From Eucalyptus grandis (lineage: Eukaryota; Streptophyta; Magnoliopsida; Myrtales; Myrtaceae), in contig NC_052620.1 in assembly GCF_016545825.1 (NCBI RefSeq), positions 2,914,001-2,978,000 of the forward strand: a stretch of 64,000 bases of DNA. Direction: 5' to 3'. The position numbers and the translations under genes were made by a program. Below, piece by piece: positions 49,880 through 62,529 of the stretch. The notes below the pieces were generated by a model. That model was not told the DNA's origin. It searched no databases and saw only the letters and a list, made by a program, of their open reading frames with translations. The number at the start of each line of letters is the position of its first letter. Position 1 is the first letter of the stretch.

Positions 49880-50420
49880 GAATCTTAAAATGACTTAATC
49901 GCAAGAGTACGATAAAGAAGAGAGGGACGTGACGAGGCCTTTGTCTGGAAAGAGGGCCGGGGAGTCGAGATCCTTATGTCGCGAAAAGAAGATGGCGGAG
50001 ATTGTGCCGTGAACGAAACGTTGAAATAAGTTACCGCGGAACCGGCAAGACAAAAAAGAAGTGGGGCTTGACACAAGGACTTCGGACCCCTTGAGAACAA
50101 CCCTCGTTCCAATCGGAGGGCTCTCCTCAATCAAGTCGTCCTTTGCACCGTCTCCAACTTTGAAGCCATTGGCTTGACTTAAAAAGGCGTCGCTCTTCTT
50201 TCCAACGCGTGCAGAAAAGGAACCAGTTCAGCCCTCTCGACACGGCTTTGGAAATGGCCCTTCCGATGAGCTGTGTCCGCAAGAGCCACCTTTCTTTTCG
50301 GCCTTTTTCTTCTTCTACAGGGGAAAAAAAGACACGAAGGGACTGACAAGTCTGACATTCGGGCGGGGTCACAATTACTTCGTATCATCTGTTGCTCGAA
50401 GGTCCAACATTGGCGTGCCT
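49880..50420 (+). repeat. Diverged copy of the TNL 5' flank module
   Basis: The segment with CTTTCTTTTCGGCCTTTTT (near 50290) and the following GTCACAATTACTTCGTAT parallels 855-985 and 7388-7512, and less closely 52795-52910. It links the modules upstream of TNL2 to those upstream of TNL1. Confidence 0.65.
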
Positions 50421-50489
50421 ATCGTGGCCAATCTCTAAAATTTTAGTAATATATTAAGTATAAATTTTAATTTTTTATCAAAATAAAGC

Positions 50490-50840
50490 AATCTAAAAAA
50501 TAGATGCCTAAAAAAAAAGAAAACACAAATAATTAAACAAACTTATTCTCTGAGTGCTAATACAAAGGAATTTTTTTTATATTTTAAAAATACAATGCTG
50601 AAATAACCATTAAATTTATCATATACAAAGAAAGATATTGATATTATAAAGTAAATGTAACAGTCACAAAAAATAGATGATAAAAAATAAAAGAAAACAC
50701 AAATTACTAAACAAACTTATTCTCTGAGTCTAATACAAAGTTTTTTGATATTTTAAAAATACTTGAAATAACTTTTAAATTTATCATATACAAAGAAAGA
50801 AATTGATATTATAAAGTACAAGGATAATGTAACTGTCAAG
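50490..50840 (+). repeat. Two-unit tandem repeat, about 174 bp
   Basis: Units start near 50492 and 50666. Both carry AAAATAGATG, then ACTTATTCTCTGAGT, then TTTATCATATACAAAGAAAG, in the same order, with small indels. AT-rich. Confidence 0.8.
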
Positions 50841-53440
50841 TTTATATCTTAAGATTAGCTATTGTGATATTATATATAAAAATCAATGCATCGCATGGGC
50901 ATGATACTAATTAATAGAGAAAAGAAAAGTGAAGAGGTGAAAATAGTGATTTATTATGGTGTTTCGATGTTAGCGAGTGATGCATTAAAAAGAACAAATT
51001 ATGACCAAAATATCTTTTTTATCCATCTTAAACTATAAATAAAATTGGAGTATAAATGGGACAAAATATTTCTTTGTGTAAATAATACATTAATTCCTTC
51101 ATGTTTATGGGATGTTTGGAAGAGCATTTGGGTAAAGTCTTTGCATAAATGCAGAGGACTTTAGGTTGAATGATTTTCACTAAATATAAAAAGTGTATAG
51201 AAAAAACAAAAAAGAAAGATTGCAATAAGTGACAGTCCCAATAAAAAAAAAAAAAGAGAAAAAAGAAACGGTGACAGTTGTAACTCGGGCAAAAAACACA
51301 TTGCGACAATGACCCCAGCTCCGGCAGTGACCGACGCCTCGGCCTTGTGACCTCAGGTGAGCTAACTTGGGACCATAGGGCCTCTGATGTCCCGCACCAA
51401 TGGGTCGCTAAGATTGCACGATCCTAGGTGAGCCAATGTCGAAGTCACATGAACCTAGGTGACGGGCTGCCGATGCCGACCATTGGGGCTCTAACCTTAT
51501 GCGCTCTAGACGAGCTGATGCTAGAGTTGCATGATCCCAGGTGACGGGTCATTTTGGTCTTGTGACCTTAGGCAAGCAAAATCTGGACAAAAGGTGAGTA
51601 TCGCGAATATTAAATCTAAGAAACTCCAGCCACTTCCTCCGTAAATCCAGATTTGCAAAATTGAGGTCAGCGCGACCCTTGGCAATGGCAGCTAAAACGC
51701 GACCATCAACCATTTTCGCTTGAAGTCGTGTAGCCTCATGTAAGGTGCGGTCGTGCAACCTAAGCCTCCTTCGGCGACTATCAGCGACAATTTGGACCAA
51801 CATGGTTTGGGAGACGATTGAGTGCAAAACAAGAATACGAAAGTGTTAATAAAGACAAGATTGGAATGGAAAAATTCATTAACTCTAGCTTCTAGTGTTT
51901 CGAAAATACTGGAATGCCAATGCTGGTACGAACTGGCTTTGAGATAAAAGTTTTTAGAAATGTGTCGCCTTTGCCAAACCAGCTTTCAAATTATTTGAAC
52001 AAACACATTTGCATTTGGTGAAAGGTTTTCAAGAACTCAAAGTTCCTCAACAAAGTATTACCAAACCTACTCTTAGAAGGATATCTTGGGAGAGACTTAT
52101 GAACCAATGTATTCCTCTAATCCTTCCCAGTCTTTTCTTGTTTCCTTCCATCCAAAATGCAATTGATTTTTAGATGATTTGCATTGGGCAAAGAGTGACA
52201 GCGATAATTAGCCGAAAAGAACTCTGTCTTAAATGAAAACTTATAATAAGTTACCATGAAAACAATGACATAAAGAAGTGGGACTAGACAAGAAATTGGT
52301 GGGGGAGGAAAAACAACCATGGACAAGGACTTCGCACAGTGCCCATTAACTAGGGATACCTGGCCGACAAGTCGATTAACAGATATTGTGCGAAGCACAA
52401 ATCAACTTAGTAGGAATCTTTTGAAGTTCCATCTCCTTACTTAGGCATGGGCGGCTACTAGCCTTCTCCCAAAAGAGGATGTGGAGTCTACATTTCCCAT
52501 CAGAGACCCCTTGATTTCTTCCACACCTAAGAGGAAATATCCTCGAAATTTACACTTCAAAGTTCAAACAAAATAGTTTAAGGACTTACTTAGGTCCATG
52601 GACAAGGACTTGGTGGGGAAGGAAAAAGGACCCCGGACCCTGGAGAAAACAGTTATTCCCATTCGAGTGCATCTTGCTCAAGTCGTCTCCAACGGCAACG
52701 GATGGCCCCAGCAATTGATTTGAGCCTTGACTTAAAGGCGTCCTCTTCTTTTTGGCTTGACAAAATTGAGTTCCTCGGAGATGTCCGCCAGAGCCAACTT
52801 TCTTTATGGCTTTTTATTTTTTCATAACTAAAATGGACAACGAAGGATGACCAAAGTCTTGTATCCGTTACAAAAATATTTGGATGGAGTTATAACTATT
52901 TCTCATTATTCACGAATTGAAATTTCGAAATTAAACAGCCCATTATTATAGCTTTACCAAGATGCTGATTGAAGTCTCTTCATAAGAGATAAGTCGTAGT
53001 CAAACAGTGCAGTTACAAATTATTTTGAGATTTATTCACAAGGTGAACTAATTTCTTAATCTCGTGAATAATGGCGATTTCTTCACCCCTTAAAACAGCC
53101 GCCCCGATATTTTTTATTGGCTCTTTTGATAAGTGAGAATAATTCACCATAGTGACTTGCTAATCCAAGGACGTGTTGCTTGTGCATATATTTTCTATGA
53201 GGAAGATATGGAAAGTCTCATCATATTTTTAACTTATCTTTAACACCGTTGATTCTCTAACTCTCTCAGTTTGTGCATATATCTCCTCTGACTATGCACA
53301 TCCATGATTGGTTATAATTCATTCTATGATGTTTTACCTTGTATATTCATTTCATTAAGCCTTAAATAGGTCATTGTTAACTTTCATCGTGAGACACAAT
53401 TTACATATAGATATTACACAATTTTCATCCGCTTACATAT
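50841..53440. other. Upstream modules of TNL2, no firm gene
   Basis: 50815-50930 resembles 36190-36300 and 48305-48440. 52100-52250 resembles 49070-49170 and 49990-50080. 52600-52990 resembles the TNL1 flank module. The block 51296-51545 is GC-rich with repeated CCTAGGTGA / CCCAGGTGA words. A minus-strand open frame at 51549-51827 (92 codons, including LRRKWLEFLRFNIRDTHLL) has protein-like composition but no family I recognise. Confidence 0.5.
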
Positions 53441-54031
53441 TGAGGCTTACCAACAAGCGATTAGCCTTGCATTGCAACCATCTCTGCCAATTGTTGCGTA
53501 GCCTACACACGTTAACCGGTCCCCTCTTCAGTAGACCAAACCGTTCACATAGCTTGTTGGACCTATTCTCTACCATCGGTTGATCATACTACTGATTCTT
53601 CACTAAGACACATCATGTTTTTTGGATCTTTTTGCAAATTACAGTCACTTCTTTGGGGATGTTAAGTAACATATTTTCTTTAGTTCTCCATATCCTCTCT
53701 ATTGTGCTTATATCTCATTTTATTATGCATATCTATATCATAATATCTTGTTATCTTAAATATTCATTTTATAAAATTTGTAAATATGCTCATGTATTCT
53801 TCATCAAGGGGACAATTTATATACACATATATAATATCAGAAAATACAAAATTCTCTTTATCACATATTTCTTATCTTGGTAGATTTGCACAGTTTTCAT
53901 AGCAAAAATAAACCCACGTGAAAAATGTGTTGGACATGGTGCCCTTAAACAAAACCTCCTACCCTTTTGTTATAATATTCCAAGAAAAATGCAAGGAAAG
54001 AAACTCGGGCCCTTTGCGCCATTGGCACTTC

Positions 54032-54038
54032 TATAAAT
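54032..54038 (+). promoter_or_regulatory. Predicted TATA box of TNL2
   Basis: TATAAAT about 95 bp before the start codon, in the same context as in TNL1 (ATTGGCACTTCTATAAATCC). Confidence 0.6.
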
Positions 54039-54132
54039 CCTCTCGAGGTCACACTTGAAAGCAAGGAAAAAAAAAAAACTCAGAGAGAAGAATCATCATA
54101 CATTTCTCTTGAAACTGAGGTTCTGTTGGAGG

Positions 54133-57100
54133 ATGAAGAGAAAGAGGGACACATCGTCGGCTGGAGGTGATGGTAGTGAGACATTAGGGGCTGAATTTGA
54201 AGTTTTCTTGAGTTTTAGAGGTCCAGACACAGGCCTAACTTTCACAGATTGCCTCTATCACTCCATGGTTAGAGCTTGGATTCACGTGTTTAGAGATGCC
54301 GAAGAGATCAGAATAGGTGAAGAGATAGGAGGAGAGCTTCTGCGTGCAATCAACTCGTCTAAAATCTACATGCCAATCTTCTCTAGAAATTATGCTTCTA
54401 GTGCATGGTGTCTTCGTGAACTTGCGTACATGTTGGAGTGCTGGAGAAAAAGAACAAGTGAGAAAATGATCATTCCCATTTTCTATGACGTGGATCCCGA
54501 TGATGTGAAGCTGAAAACTGGATTGTACTTTGAAGCTCTCGAAAGGCATGGAGACAAGTTCGGTTGCGATCAAGTGCAGCGTTGGAAGGAGGCTCTCATT
54601 GAGGTTGCTCGCATCAAGGGATGGCACTTGAGGGATCAAGGGTAAGGTTAATTAGAATAATGGTACACTTTTAATTCAATTTAATCGAGCCTTTCTATCT
54701 GTACGAATTGTCTAACCAAGTCCTAACAGTAAATTCAATTCGATCAAATGCATCTGATGGGGGTGTCGAACTACCCATAATGTGAGATGAACAATATTTT
54801 TCAAGGTCCAAACTAAAGAAAAAGATTATTAGAGGACCAGGATGATTTTTTGTTCTATTTTATACAATTCCACGATTCCACATTCACAAAATGTTGTCTA
54901 TGTCATACCTGGGCATTTTCCGTGCCTGCGTAAGTTAAATGTGACGCTATGTAATGCTGGAGAGATTTGATTAGACAACTTGTGCTAGTAGAAGAACTAA
55001 ATTAGAAAAATCAAAAGTATAAGGATTTGGTAAGAAAAATCATGAAAGTATTTCCAAAGTTAATAATAACAAGCACCCTATAATATACAACGCAAGAAGT
55101 TCTATAAATTTGAAATATAGAAATTGACTATAAATGAAGTCCACTTTAATTTTAATGAAAATGATGGACAACAAGTAAGTCGGTAAATTGTTAGCTGAAA
55201 ATAAATTACCTCACATTATGGTAAGGTCACCTCAACATAGAAGCCTCCAATCACAGTGGTGTTGGAGGTAAAAAATTCAGGAAAACACAGGGCGTGCATT
55301 ATAATCATTTTTTTTTCTGTTTATCTATTTTTCTGTTCTAATGGTTTGATATGCAATTTCATTTTTCTATTTCTAGAACAAATTTCTAATCCAAAAATAG
55401 ATTTGGAATAGAAATCAAAAGTAAAAACTTTCTACTTTTTTTAATTCTAGAACAAAAGTAAGAAATAAAAACTCTCATCATCACTACTAGCTGGTTGCCT
55501 ACCCATCACAACCCATTGGCCGCCCACCATCGGTTTGCCGCATTCTCCCACCACCGCTCGGGAAAGAGAAATTTTGTCTCATAGTCAAACGAATTTTTAC
55601 TCCAAGAATAACAATTTTATGTGGTTATCAAATATGTATTTTCACTAAGAAACTTGTCTAGTGAATAAAAATAGAAAGCTCTATTTCTACCCAAAATTGA
55701 TTCCTAGAACAGAATGATTATCATTTGCGATTATTTCCCCATTAAAGAAGAGTCTAGCCATTTTTAAGATTTTCAGAAATTTGTGTGATCAAGAAAAATG
55801 TGTTTTGTTTCCTTCTCCTTAGGAAAATAATCCTTTATCAGGTTAACCTTGCAAATGCACATATAGACCGAGTTTTGTGTTATTAACATTCCTCAACTTG
55901 ATATTCCATTAACTATCTATCTCAAGACCTTTGTCTAATATGGCAGGCATGGTAAAATCATCAATCTTATTATTGATGAGGTTTTGACCAAGCTAACGAG
56001 AGGAAAGAGAAATCTCCCTGATCATATAGTTGGATTTCATGATCATGTGGAAGCCATCATCAACATTTTAGATGAAGGTTCTCGTGATATTCTCTGCCTA
56101 GTAATCCATGGAATGGGGGGTATCGGTAAGACAACTCTGGCTGGGATTGTCTTTAACCAAATCTCTAATCAATTTCATGGTTGTAGCTTTCTCTCCAATA
56201 TTCGTGAATTTGCAGATGGTGGTAAAATTGTTGAATTGCAGCAGAAGTTACTATCAGAAATCCTCCACCTCAAATCTATAGAGGTGTATGATTTTAGGAT
56301 GGGTACCAGCATGATTAAAGAAAGATTTCGTGAAAAGAAAATTCTTGTTGTTCTTGACGATGTGGATAAGTGGGACCAATCAATGAAATTAGTAGGAAAT
56401 TGTGATTGGTTTGGCCCTGGAAGTAGAATCATTATTACAACAAGGGACATCAATTTTTTGCCTATCAAGAAGAGGAGAACCAAGAAAATAATGTCTTTTA
56501 TATTTATGAAATGAGGGAATTGGATCCTTGCCATGCCCTTCAACTTTTTAGTAAGCATGCCTTCAAAAGGGACTCCCCTCCGGCTGACTACATAGATGTT
56601 TCACATGAAATTATCACCAAAGCAGGGGGACTTCCTTTAGCTCTCGAGGTTATCGGTTCCTCACTTTGCTGCAAAAAGAAAACCAATTTGGAAGGAAACT
56701 CTGAAGAAGTTAGATCTCGTCCCCAAGCAGGAAGTCCTCAACAAACTAAAGATAAGTTATGACATGTTAGAGGATGATCAGAGAGAAATTTTTCTTGATA
56801 TTGCATGTTACTTTATTGGTGAAGAAGCAATCTATCCATATTATATGTGGAAAACTTCCGAGTATTATCCAAAATGTGCAATACTCGTCCTCACACGAAT
56901 GTCTTTAATCAAGATTGTGGATGATGATAGATTGTGGATGCATAATCAATTACGAGATCTTGGAAGAGAGATTGTTCGCCAAGAAGATGTCAAAATGCCT
57001 GAGAACCGTAGTAGGCTGTGGCTTCCCAAGAATGCCTTGGACGTTGTTCAAAATAGGAAGGTATGTAAGTTCTGGTTGCCATTTTCTTCTAACAAACCAA

Positions 57101-59351
57101 CACGCAATGCAATTAGCCTAAGTAACTCAGAATCATTTCTTTCTTCTATCCTTCCCTTTATTCCCCCTCCATTTCTTCAATACACAAAAGCAATCATCTC
57201 CACACGCGAGGGTGGACTTGAAAGCATGCAAACTTGCATATCGCCGTGATTGTGCAATTTGATGTTGGCTTGTGCTTTCTTTGTCACTAGGGAACAAACA
57301 ATGTGGTGGCCCTCAAATTGACACCAATTTTTGAAGAGCACAGTTTCACAAGTGAAGGCTTTTCAAAGCTTCCCAATTTAAGGTTATTGGAATTAGAAGG
57401 GGTGGGTTTTGTGGGTGACTTTAGAAATATTTTCTCGAAGGTTGCCTGGCTCTCATGGCGCTTTTGTCCTCTTGAGTTCCGTGCGACTAATCTATGTTTC
57501 AATAACTTAGCAGTGCTCAAGCTTTCGAATAGCGACATAAGTGAAGACTGGGCTGGATGGGGACCATGTCTGGTACTAAGTCATTTAATACACACAATTT
57601 CATTATGGCTTTCTAACTGACCTTAATATTTACCTTCCTTTGAGCACTAATTCTTAGTCGTTTTACAGGCGAACAAGAACTTGAAAGTCATACATCTCAC
57701 TAAGTGCACAACCTTAAGAAGGACTCCTAACTTCTCTAATTGCTCAAAATTGAAGATATTGGTGATTAAAGATTGTACGCACTTGCTAGTTGTCGATAGC
57801 TCTATCTCTAAACTAGAGCTCTTGAAGTACTTGGAAGTCTCCGGGTATTCTCACTGGATCCCAGAGGCATGTGAAGAAAAAGACTTCGACTTATTTGCGG
57901 TATCTTCTGTGTTGGGTGGTCTAAAATCCCTCTCAACACTAAAGATAGAACGGATGTGTGTTCGAGAACTTCACCATTCAATTGGAGAGCTTGTAGGCTT
58001 GAAGTGTTTGTCTTTAGTTGGTTGTAGAATGCTTAGAAAGCTTCCAAACTCCATCGGAAACATGAGATCACTACTTGAGTTGGATTTGGATGACACGGGA
58101 ATCATAGAGCTACCTAATTCCATTGGAGATCTCAAGATGTTGAAGAAAATGAGCCTGGCAATGACTCGGTTAAAGGAGCTACCAAACTCAATAGGAGGCC
58201 TAGAGTCATTGCTTGAGTTAGTTTTGGATCAAACACATATTCTAGAATTGCCTGCTTCTATTGGAAATCTCACAAGGTTGGAGCTTCTCCATCTATCTTG
58301 GAGTCAAATAAGAGAGCTATCAAGGGGCATATGGATGCTTGTGAATCTTGAAGAGTTGGACGCCAGAGGTTGTCAAAATCTAGAAGGGGAAATACCAAGT
58401 GAAATTAGGGAACTATCCTTTTTGAGAATGCTAGACTTATCATGGACCAAAGTTAGGAGATTGCCCACAGCTATGAAGCAACTTTCTTGTCTCCATGAAC
58501 TATTTTTGCAAGGCTGTGATGAGCTCGAATGGCTGCCAGAACTTCCTCCAAGTTTAACAATGTTAGAGTTTTCATCTGAATCATCACGGACAATTCCCGA
58601 CCTCTCAAACCTAACCAATTTAGTTCGTTTGGACATATTTGGTGGCATTTATCAGTCCTCTAAATTCACAAAAGGTAATCCAAAGATAGAGTGGATCCAG
58701 AGCTTATCTAAATTGGAGGCCTTGAAACTATCTTATGCAGATCTCATGTTTCCTACAACCGTGATTAACTTGGCTCTTCTTTCTCGACTTCAATTACTAT
58801 GCATATGTTGTGCGGACCCTCAAGCTCTAACGAGGCTCCCTTCCAATCTTGGAGAATTGTGGTTAGGAGATGTAAAGTCGCCGATAGGAAGGTCACTATT
58901 TTCCAACCTAAGAAACTTGTACAAATTAACACTCTCTAGATGTTGTCTAAGAGAGATTCAGTTTGATGGCATCTTTCAGCAGCTAGAGAATCTCCGTCGT
59001 TTGATTGTGGTCCATTGCAATTCGCTTGTGAGTCTCTCAAGTTTGTCGACATCAAAGGGGCTTTCAAGACTTTATGTGGAATATTGCCCACAGCTAATCA
59101 AAATCGAGGGGGTTGGTGAATTGGAATCACTGGAATTTTTGTTAATTAGGAAATGTGACTCCATGGAACAGTTACCTGATCTATTGAAGTTACAAAAGCT
59201 GACAAGGTTGATCATCTCAGATTGTGAGTCGCTACAAAGTTTGCCTGATCTACCTCTACCCAACGAGTGTGATGTCACCATTGAAGGATGTAAGAGGTTA
59301 AATGACTTTTTTGGGCCTTATGATCTTTACAAACAAAGAGTGAATACTTAA
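54133..59351 (+). pseudogene. TIR-NBS-LRR gene (TNL2), frameshifted, truncated product
   Basis: Exons 54133-54641, 55947-57060, 57291-57572 and 57669-59351 match TNL1 in length and phase, except that exon 4 is 12 bp shorter. The ATG at 54133 equals the TNL1 start; an upstream in-frame ATG (54055) falls just after the TATA box and is unlikely to be used. The TIR domain, P-loop (GMGGIGKTT), kinase-2 (ILVVLDDVDKW) and GSRIIITTR are intact. A 1-bp deletion at about 56466 brings a stop at 56512-56514, after about 358 residues. A 1-bp insertion in the A-run 56673-56677 would restore the frame downstream. The following NB-ARC and LRR codons are otherwise open, which suggests recent loss or a sequence error. 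If real, the product is a TIR plus partial NBS protein without LRR. A MITE lies in intron 1. Confidence 0.92.
55290..55730. mobile_element. Non-autonomous TIR element in TNL2 intron 1, copy 2
   Basis: TNL1 intron 1 (near 11170) lacks it. Left end GGGCGTGCATTATAATCATT; right end reversed TCGCAAATGATAATCATTCT; so the inner part of the inverted repeat is ATAATCATT. TTA follows the right end (55731-55733), but the left side reads ACA, so the target duplication has mutated. It belongs to the family of the element at 2840-3321. It accounts for most of the extra length of this intron (1305 versus 897 bp). Confidence 0.7.
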
Positions 59352-60181
59352 TAGTCATACTTGCTGAGTATGCCGCTGTCTATAGCAGTCTCTAGACAGA
59401 ACCATCACGTTCCTTACATTGTAAGTCCAAAGTTTATCCACTTTGAGTTGTGATGTATGTCTTCCCATGCACAAATGTGTACATTTAAAAGTTCGATTAT
59501 GATATATCTAATGTGCATGTTCACCTTAAGTTTTTAAAGAATTGAAGCACCAATAGCTTTGATTAGTTCCCCAAATCTTTACAAATTCTAACTTTCTATG
59601 CCTTTGTTATCTTGATCTTTGCTTTACCTTGTTCTAGTTGTTTGCTTCCTTGTCTCCGTAGTTCAATGCAACTATTCTGGCATTCTTATTCTGCTTGCAA
59701 ATATCTCATACCTCTCTAATTGGTTCAAATCATGGCCTGATTCTAGGCAAGCCGTTCTCTACAAGGATTCTTACAGCCAACCGTCATCAAGTTGAGGTAA
59801 GCAAGTCAGTCTCTTCTCGTCACCTATTTTCATATACCGGGCAGTTAGTCGATTACTGTATCGACAGATCATTCTTGATGTCAAATCATCTATTGTGTTT
59901 GATTCGTGTGCAGCTAACAAGTTTGCCTATGGCTGAAATTGCCTTTGAAGACTTTCCATTCCAAATTTAGCCTGTTTCCTGGAGAAGAATCGCAACATTC
60001 CATCAGTAACATATCAATGAGAGTTTGGCTGTTCGTCTGATTTAAGTTTAAAAACGTTAAAAATCTTGGGGCACACATTGCTTACCGCTTGTTCCGTGCA
60101 TGCCATGTCGAGCTGAATGAGGACCTTCAGCCATTCCTCGTGCAGAAGGATCTACTCTCTTTACAACGCTCTTGCAGGACC

Positions 60182-61193
60182 TAGGTCCCTTTGGTCTTAC
60201 TTTGAAGAGATGGCTTTGCATTTTCCCAATTTTTTTTTTTTTTTTTTGAACGAAAGGACATTTGATGAAAATAATAAGTGTCTGAATAACTCATTTTGGT
60301 GTCCATTTTGCAAAGCAATTTAAAGTTTAAAAAAAAAAAAGTAAAAAAAGAAGGAAAAGCAGGTCTGAGCGAGCAATGGCAGGGGCAGGGGGGTTGGGCG
60401 AGCTTCGCCTGCACTGACCGCAAGCCGGCATCGACGGCAACCGAAGGCGACCGTCGACCGTCACCGGCGTCGACCACAGGCTCCACCGGCGATTTGCGAC
60501 GTCGATCTAGGGTTTTTTGAGGACGCACGATGACAAGGATTTGCAACCATGGCATCTGCAACCTCAGCAAGGTGAGGAGGACGTGATTACAGATCTGGAG
60601 GCTTCACCCCTAAGCCATATGGTGATTTGCAACCTTTGCAAGGTGAAAAGGCTTCGCCCTTCGACCGTCTGCAACTCAGGCGACGGTCGCCGAGGATGCG
60701 CAACGCCGAGGTCGCACGGCCGCGGTCGAAGGGCATCTGGGTCGCTCGACCCTCAACCTCCTCGAACCACAGCAGCTCCGGCGAGCGGCTCCACGACACG
60801 TGCGACCCTCGATCTCGATCTCGACGACAGGCGACCTTGAGCAGGTCCTCTCCGGCGGGGATGCGCTACGCTGACGTCGCATGGCCGCATTCGAAGGGAC
60901 AGATCTGGGTCGCTCGACCCTCGACCTCCTCGACCAATAGCAGCTCTGGCGAGCGGCTCGACGACGCGTGCGACCCTCGATGTCGACCTTGACGACGGGC
61001 GACCTCAACCACGACCTCTCCTCAACGACGAACCAGAGAGCCCAAGGAGGAAGATGAACAGTACTTCTTCAGGCATAAGGGGAACGCACTAAATATTTTA
61101 GCATTTCGAAAATGATGAAAGCCAAAAACTTAAAACAGATCCCTATATATTTGAGCTTGGCACTTTGCCTCTCTCAAAAGCACTTGCCAAATG
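60182..61193. other. GC-rich insertion in the TNL2 3' flank
   Basis: Roughly 1 kb replaces about 25 bp of the paralogous copy (31142-31166). AT-rich, homopolymer-bearing edges surround a GC-rich centre (60360-61060). Several long open frames exist in it on both strands, as expected from GC-rich sequence with few stops, and none resembles a protein. It is probably a non-autonomous element; I did not find convincing terminal repeats. Confidence 0.5.
60691..61015 (+). repeat. Two-unit tandem repeat, about 166 bp, GC-rich
   Basis: Units start near 60691 and 60857. Both contain GGTCGCTCGACCCTC, AGCAGCTC and GGCGAGCGGCTC in the same order and spacing, ending in GACGACNGGCGACC. Confidence 0.85.
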
Positions 61194-62529
61194 CCCGTTG
61201 ACTTAAGATGCGCTTGGATTCTTTTTTTTTCAGTAATGCGTTTGCTTTACCTTCAAGATTGTCCTTATGGCAGCTAATTCGGAAGTATAATGCCGAGGTA
61301 CCATTGTCAGGTAGGTAGCTGTACTGACCATCAGGTGAATGTCTACCATTTTGAGTATGCAAAGAGGAATGCTTGAAGGTTGTCTTTTCAGAGGATCATT
61401 TGGCAGGGTCTTTATTTGTCATGTCCAATGGATACGCTAGAGAAATATGCATAAAATGATATGATAGTGATCCCAGGTAAGTAACCTTGATTCCTCAGGG
61501 AATGGAAAAATCTGACCCACCAAAGAAGCATGAATAAACTGAATATAATTGACTGCAAAATTAATATAATATTGAAGAGATGACACTTATTTGTAGGGTG
61601 TCTAAACTCGATGACCAAGTAAAAATTATAATGGAAACTAGATCTTGCTTGCATCTAAGGATATTCTACTCCAAATTAAAAATAATACCTCATAATAGAG
61701 ACAACAACCCTAATCATATCAAATATAAAATAAATAGCAAGATAACAACTAAATCAACTAATTTTTTTTTTTTTTTGAAAGATCAATTTTCTTCATAGAA
61801 TCTCTTGTTGCCTGTCCTACATCAGTTCCCCAACTAGAGAAAAACTAAGACCTGGAATTAATATTTGGATATGATAATGCACATGAAATGGACTAAGTTA
61901 ACAACCATGAGGGGGTGAATTGGTTGTAATTTGATTTTCAAAAACTCTTTCTTGCAAAACAACGTACAGATGATAAAACAACATTTGTAGACAAAATATG
62001 GTACGCACATCAAATATTAACTACATCAATAGAAATGCAAAGTGATGAGGGCTAGAAGAGTTTGCAAAAGCATTCTCCATGGATTCCAAGGCCTAAAATT
62101 GGCTTCAAATCACCAATTAGAACTTCAAATTTGAATCAAATTGATCTAGAGCAAGGTTTTTATTTTCAGGGGCGTGGAGTGTAATCCATTGAACCTGTAG
62201 GCTGGTCATGACATCATTTCCATTCACAATGACCACACAATTAGATTTCTTTAGATTTGTGCCACTCGACAAGCAATGTAGTGTGATGACACTCGCTCTG
62301 TTATCTTGGGAAGAATCCAGACCAGAAACAAATCCTGGAAAAATCAGTGAGCTAGCCAAGGGGTAACAGCTTGTTTCACTAGAAAATGCAGTGGCTAACT
62401 TTGATATCGGGTAGTGCTGACTCAGTAATATCAAAGGCTACATAGCGGAGAACTGTAAGTCTAGGTGCAACTGGAGGGAAATAATGAACTGAAAAATATA
62501 GCTTGGTTCATATTTTATATTCATATCCC

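Larger units (their letters stand above)
39360..49920 (+). repeat. Duplicated block D, split by insertions
   Basis: The sister of block C (34085-36855). It is expanded by about 0.8 kb of copia scraps (39490-40330), by the complete copia element at 41738-47785, and by a MITE at 49173-49842. Past its end the sequence continues into a module (49880-50420) related to the TNL1 5' flank. Confidence 0.85.

Noticed and set aside
54055..54132. Upstream in-frame ATG extending TNL2 by 26 residues
   Set aside because: It is only about 20 bp after the TATA box, so probably before or at the transcription start, and TNL1 has no matching extension.
60517..61008. Several arginine-rich open frames of 100-120 codons
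   Set aside because: They overlap on both strands across a GC-rich tandem repeat, with no recognisable domain.
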